64,000 nucleotides of DNA, from assembly GCF_026241225.1 (NCBI RefSeq), contig NZ_JAPFQP010000004.1:310001-374000 (forward strand), written 5' to 3'. Origin of the DNA: Lentiprolixibacter aurantiacus. Lineage in GTDB: Bacteria > Bacteroidota > Bacteroidia > Flavobacteriales > Flavobacteriaceae. Below are positions 63,698 through 64,000 of the stretch, piece after piece. The notes beneath the pieces were generated by a model, which saw only the letters and a list, made by a program, of their open reading frames with translations, did no database searches and was not told the DNA's origin. Made by a program: the position numbers and the translations under genes. Positions within the stretch are counted from its first letter, which is position 1, and each line of letters begins with the position of its first letter.

Positions 63698-64000
63698 ATG
63701 ACCAAGATTGCCGTGCTAGGCCCCATACCAAGGGATACGATTTACACTTACAAGGATGAAATGATCCAAAAATACGGTTGTGTTACCCATCCTGTCATTG
63801 CCCTTTCCAAATTGCTGGGTAAAGAAGGAACGGTGATTCCGGTATCCCATGTACATCAGAAAGATTACAAGGGAATCCTGGAAGTTTTTGCACCTTATGA
63901 CAATATTGACACCCAATACGTGAGTGATGCAGATGACCGCGGCACGGTTATAGAATTGCGTTTTCTGGATCAGAACAACAGGCTGGAGAAACAAACGGCC
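63698..64000 (+). CDS. PfkB-family carbohydrate kinase, 5' part
   Basis: The gene is cut by the right edge; 101 codons are visible. It opens MTKIAVLGPIPRDTIYTYKD, then GCVTHPVIALSKLLGKEGTV, the usual PfkB N-terminal pattern in which a substrate-binding loop follows the first strand. The catalytic Asp and ATP-binding motif lie beyond the window. The substrate is unknown; sugar or nucleoside kinases are typical of the family. Confidence 0.7.
   Translation, partial: MTKIAVLGPIPRDTIYTYKDEMIQKYGCVTHPVIALSKLLGKEGTVIPVSHVHQKDYKGILEVFAPYDNIDTQYVSDADDRGTVIELRFLDQNNRLEKQTA

Overview
The window reads as a chromosomal segment from a marine-type member of the Flavobacteriaceae (Bacteroidota). The evidence is a -7 promoter element of the form TAnnTTTG ahead of about twenty genes, little Shine-Dalgarno sequence, several TTG starts, a long-form NusB, a DUF3276/PUR protein, a FecA-like TonB receptor, a cyclophilin-FKBP fusion and many signal-peptide or lipobox proteins typical of that group. 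I see no rRNA, tRNA, insertion sequence, prophage or CRISPR array. Gene density is high and only one gap exceeds 300 bases (36176-36546), and it holds a 27-codon membrane ORF.

Layout. 1-4.4 kb: the 3' end of a heme A synthase gene, a pRiA4b ORF-3-like protein, an unrecognised conserved protein and a two-gene ABC exporter. 4.5-9.3 kb: uvrB, a small heat-shock protein, a TerB-like protein and small exported or DUF proteins. 9.3-19.2 kb: a mostly minus-strand run with sucC, a GNAT enzyme, a 2,2-dialkylglycine-decarboxylase-like PLP enzyme, an acyltransferase, a group II PLP decarboxylase, exported proteins, an alpha/beta-hydrolase fused to an AraC-type DNA-binding domain, and a LON-domain protein. 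19.3-31.4 kb: lysA, an exported thioredoxin, guaB, a TonB receptor, an HMG-CoA-lyase-like enzyme, pyrD, pepT, yajC with a DUF1573 lipoprotein, and nusB. 31.5-40.7 kb: an MsbA-type ABC exporter, a DUF3276 protein, a second acyltransferase, a thioredoxin-like protein, the dual immunophilin, an M28 peptidase coupled to a PPK2 kinase, and an unrecognised exported protein.

40.7-46 kb is a tightly packed five-gene minus-strand operon: ABC ATPase, ABC permease, MscS channel, DUF6268 outer-membrane barrel, and an NtrC-type response regulator without a DNA-binding domain. 46-52.7 kb: dnaJ-grpE, a TIGR01777 epimerase, mnmD, a DUF4920 lipoprotein, ilvE, a MazG-like enzyme, two small membrane proteins and crcB. 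52.7-55.8 kb is an ammonium module (P-II protein, Amt transporter, outer-membrane barrel) behind a leader with two mutually exclusive hairpins. 55.8-64 kb: a DUF1684 lipoprotein, a large exported hydrolase, an Lrp regulator, fused isobutyryl-CoA mutase (icmF), purU and the start of a PfkB-family kinase.

Most of the window is core metabolism and housekeeping. The parts most worth a second look are the hydrolase-AraC fusion, the ABC/MscS/barrel/NtrC operon with its HTH-less GAFTSA regulator, two sequence-related membrane microproteins at 36.4 and 52.1 kb, the leader upstream of the P-II gene, and the Cys-loop dialkylglycine-decarboxylase-like enzyme. All family names are from recognition of sequence motifs; no database search was run.
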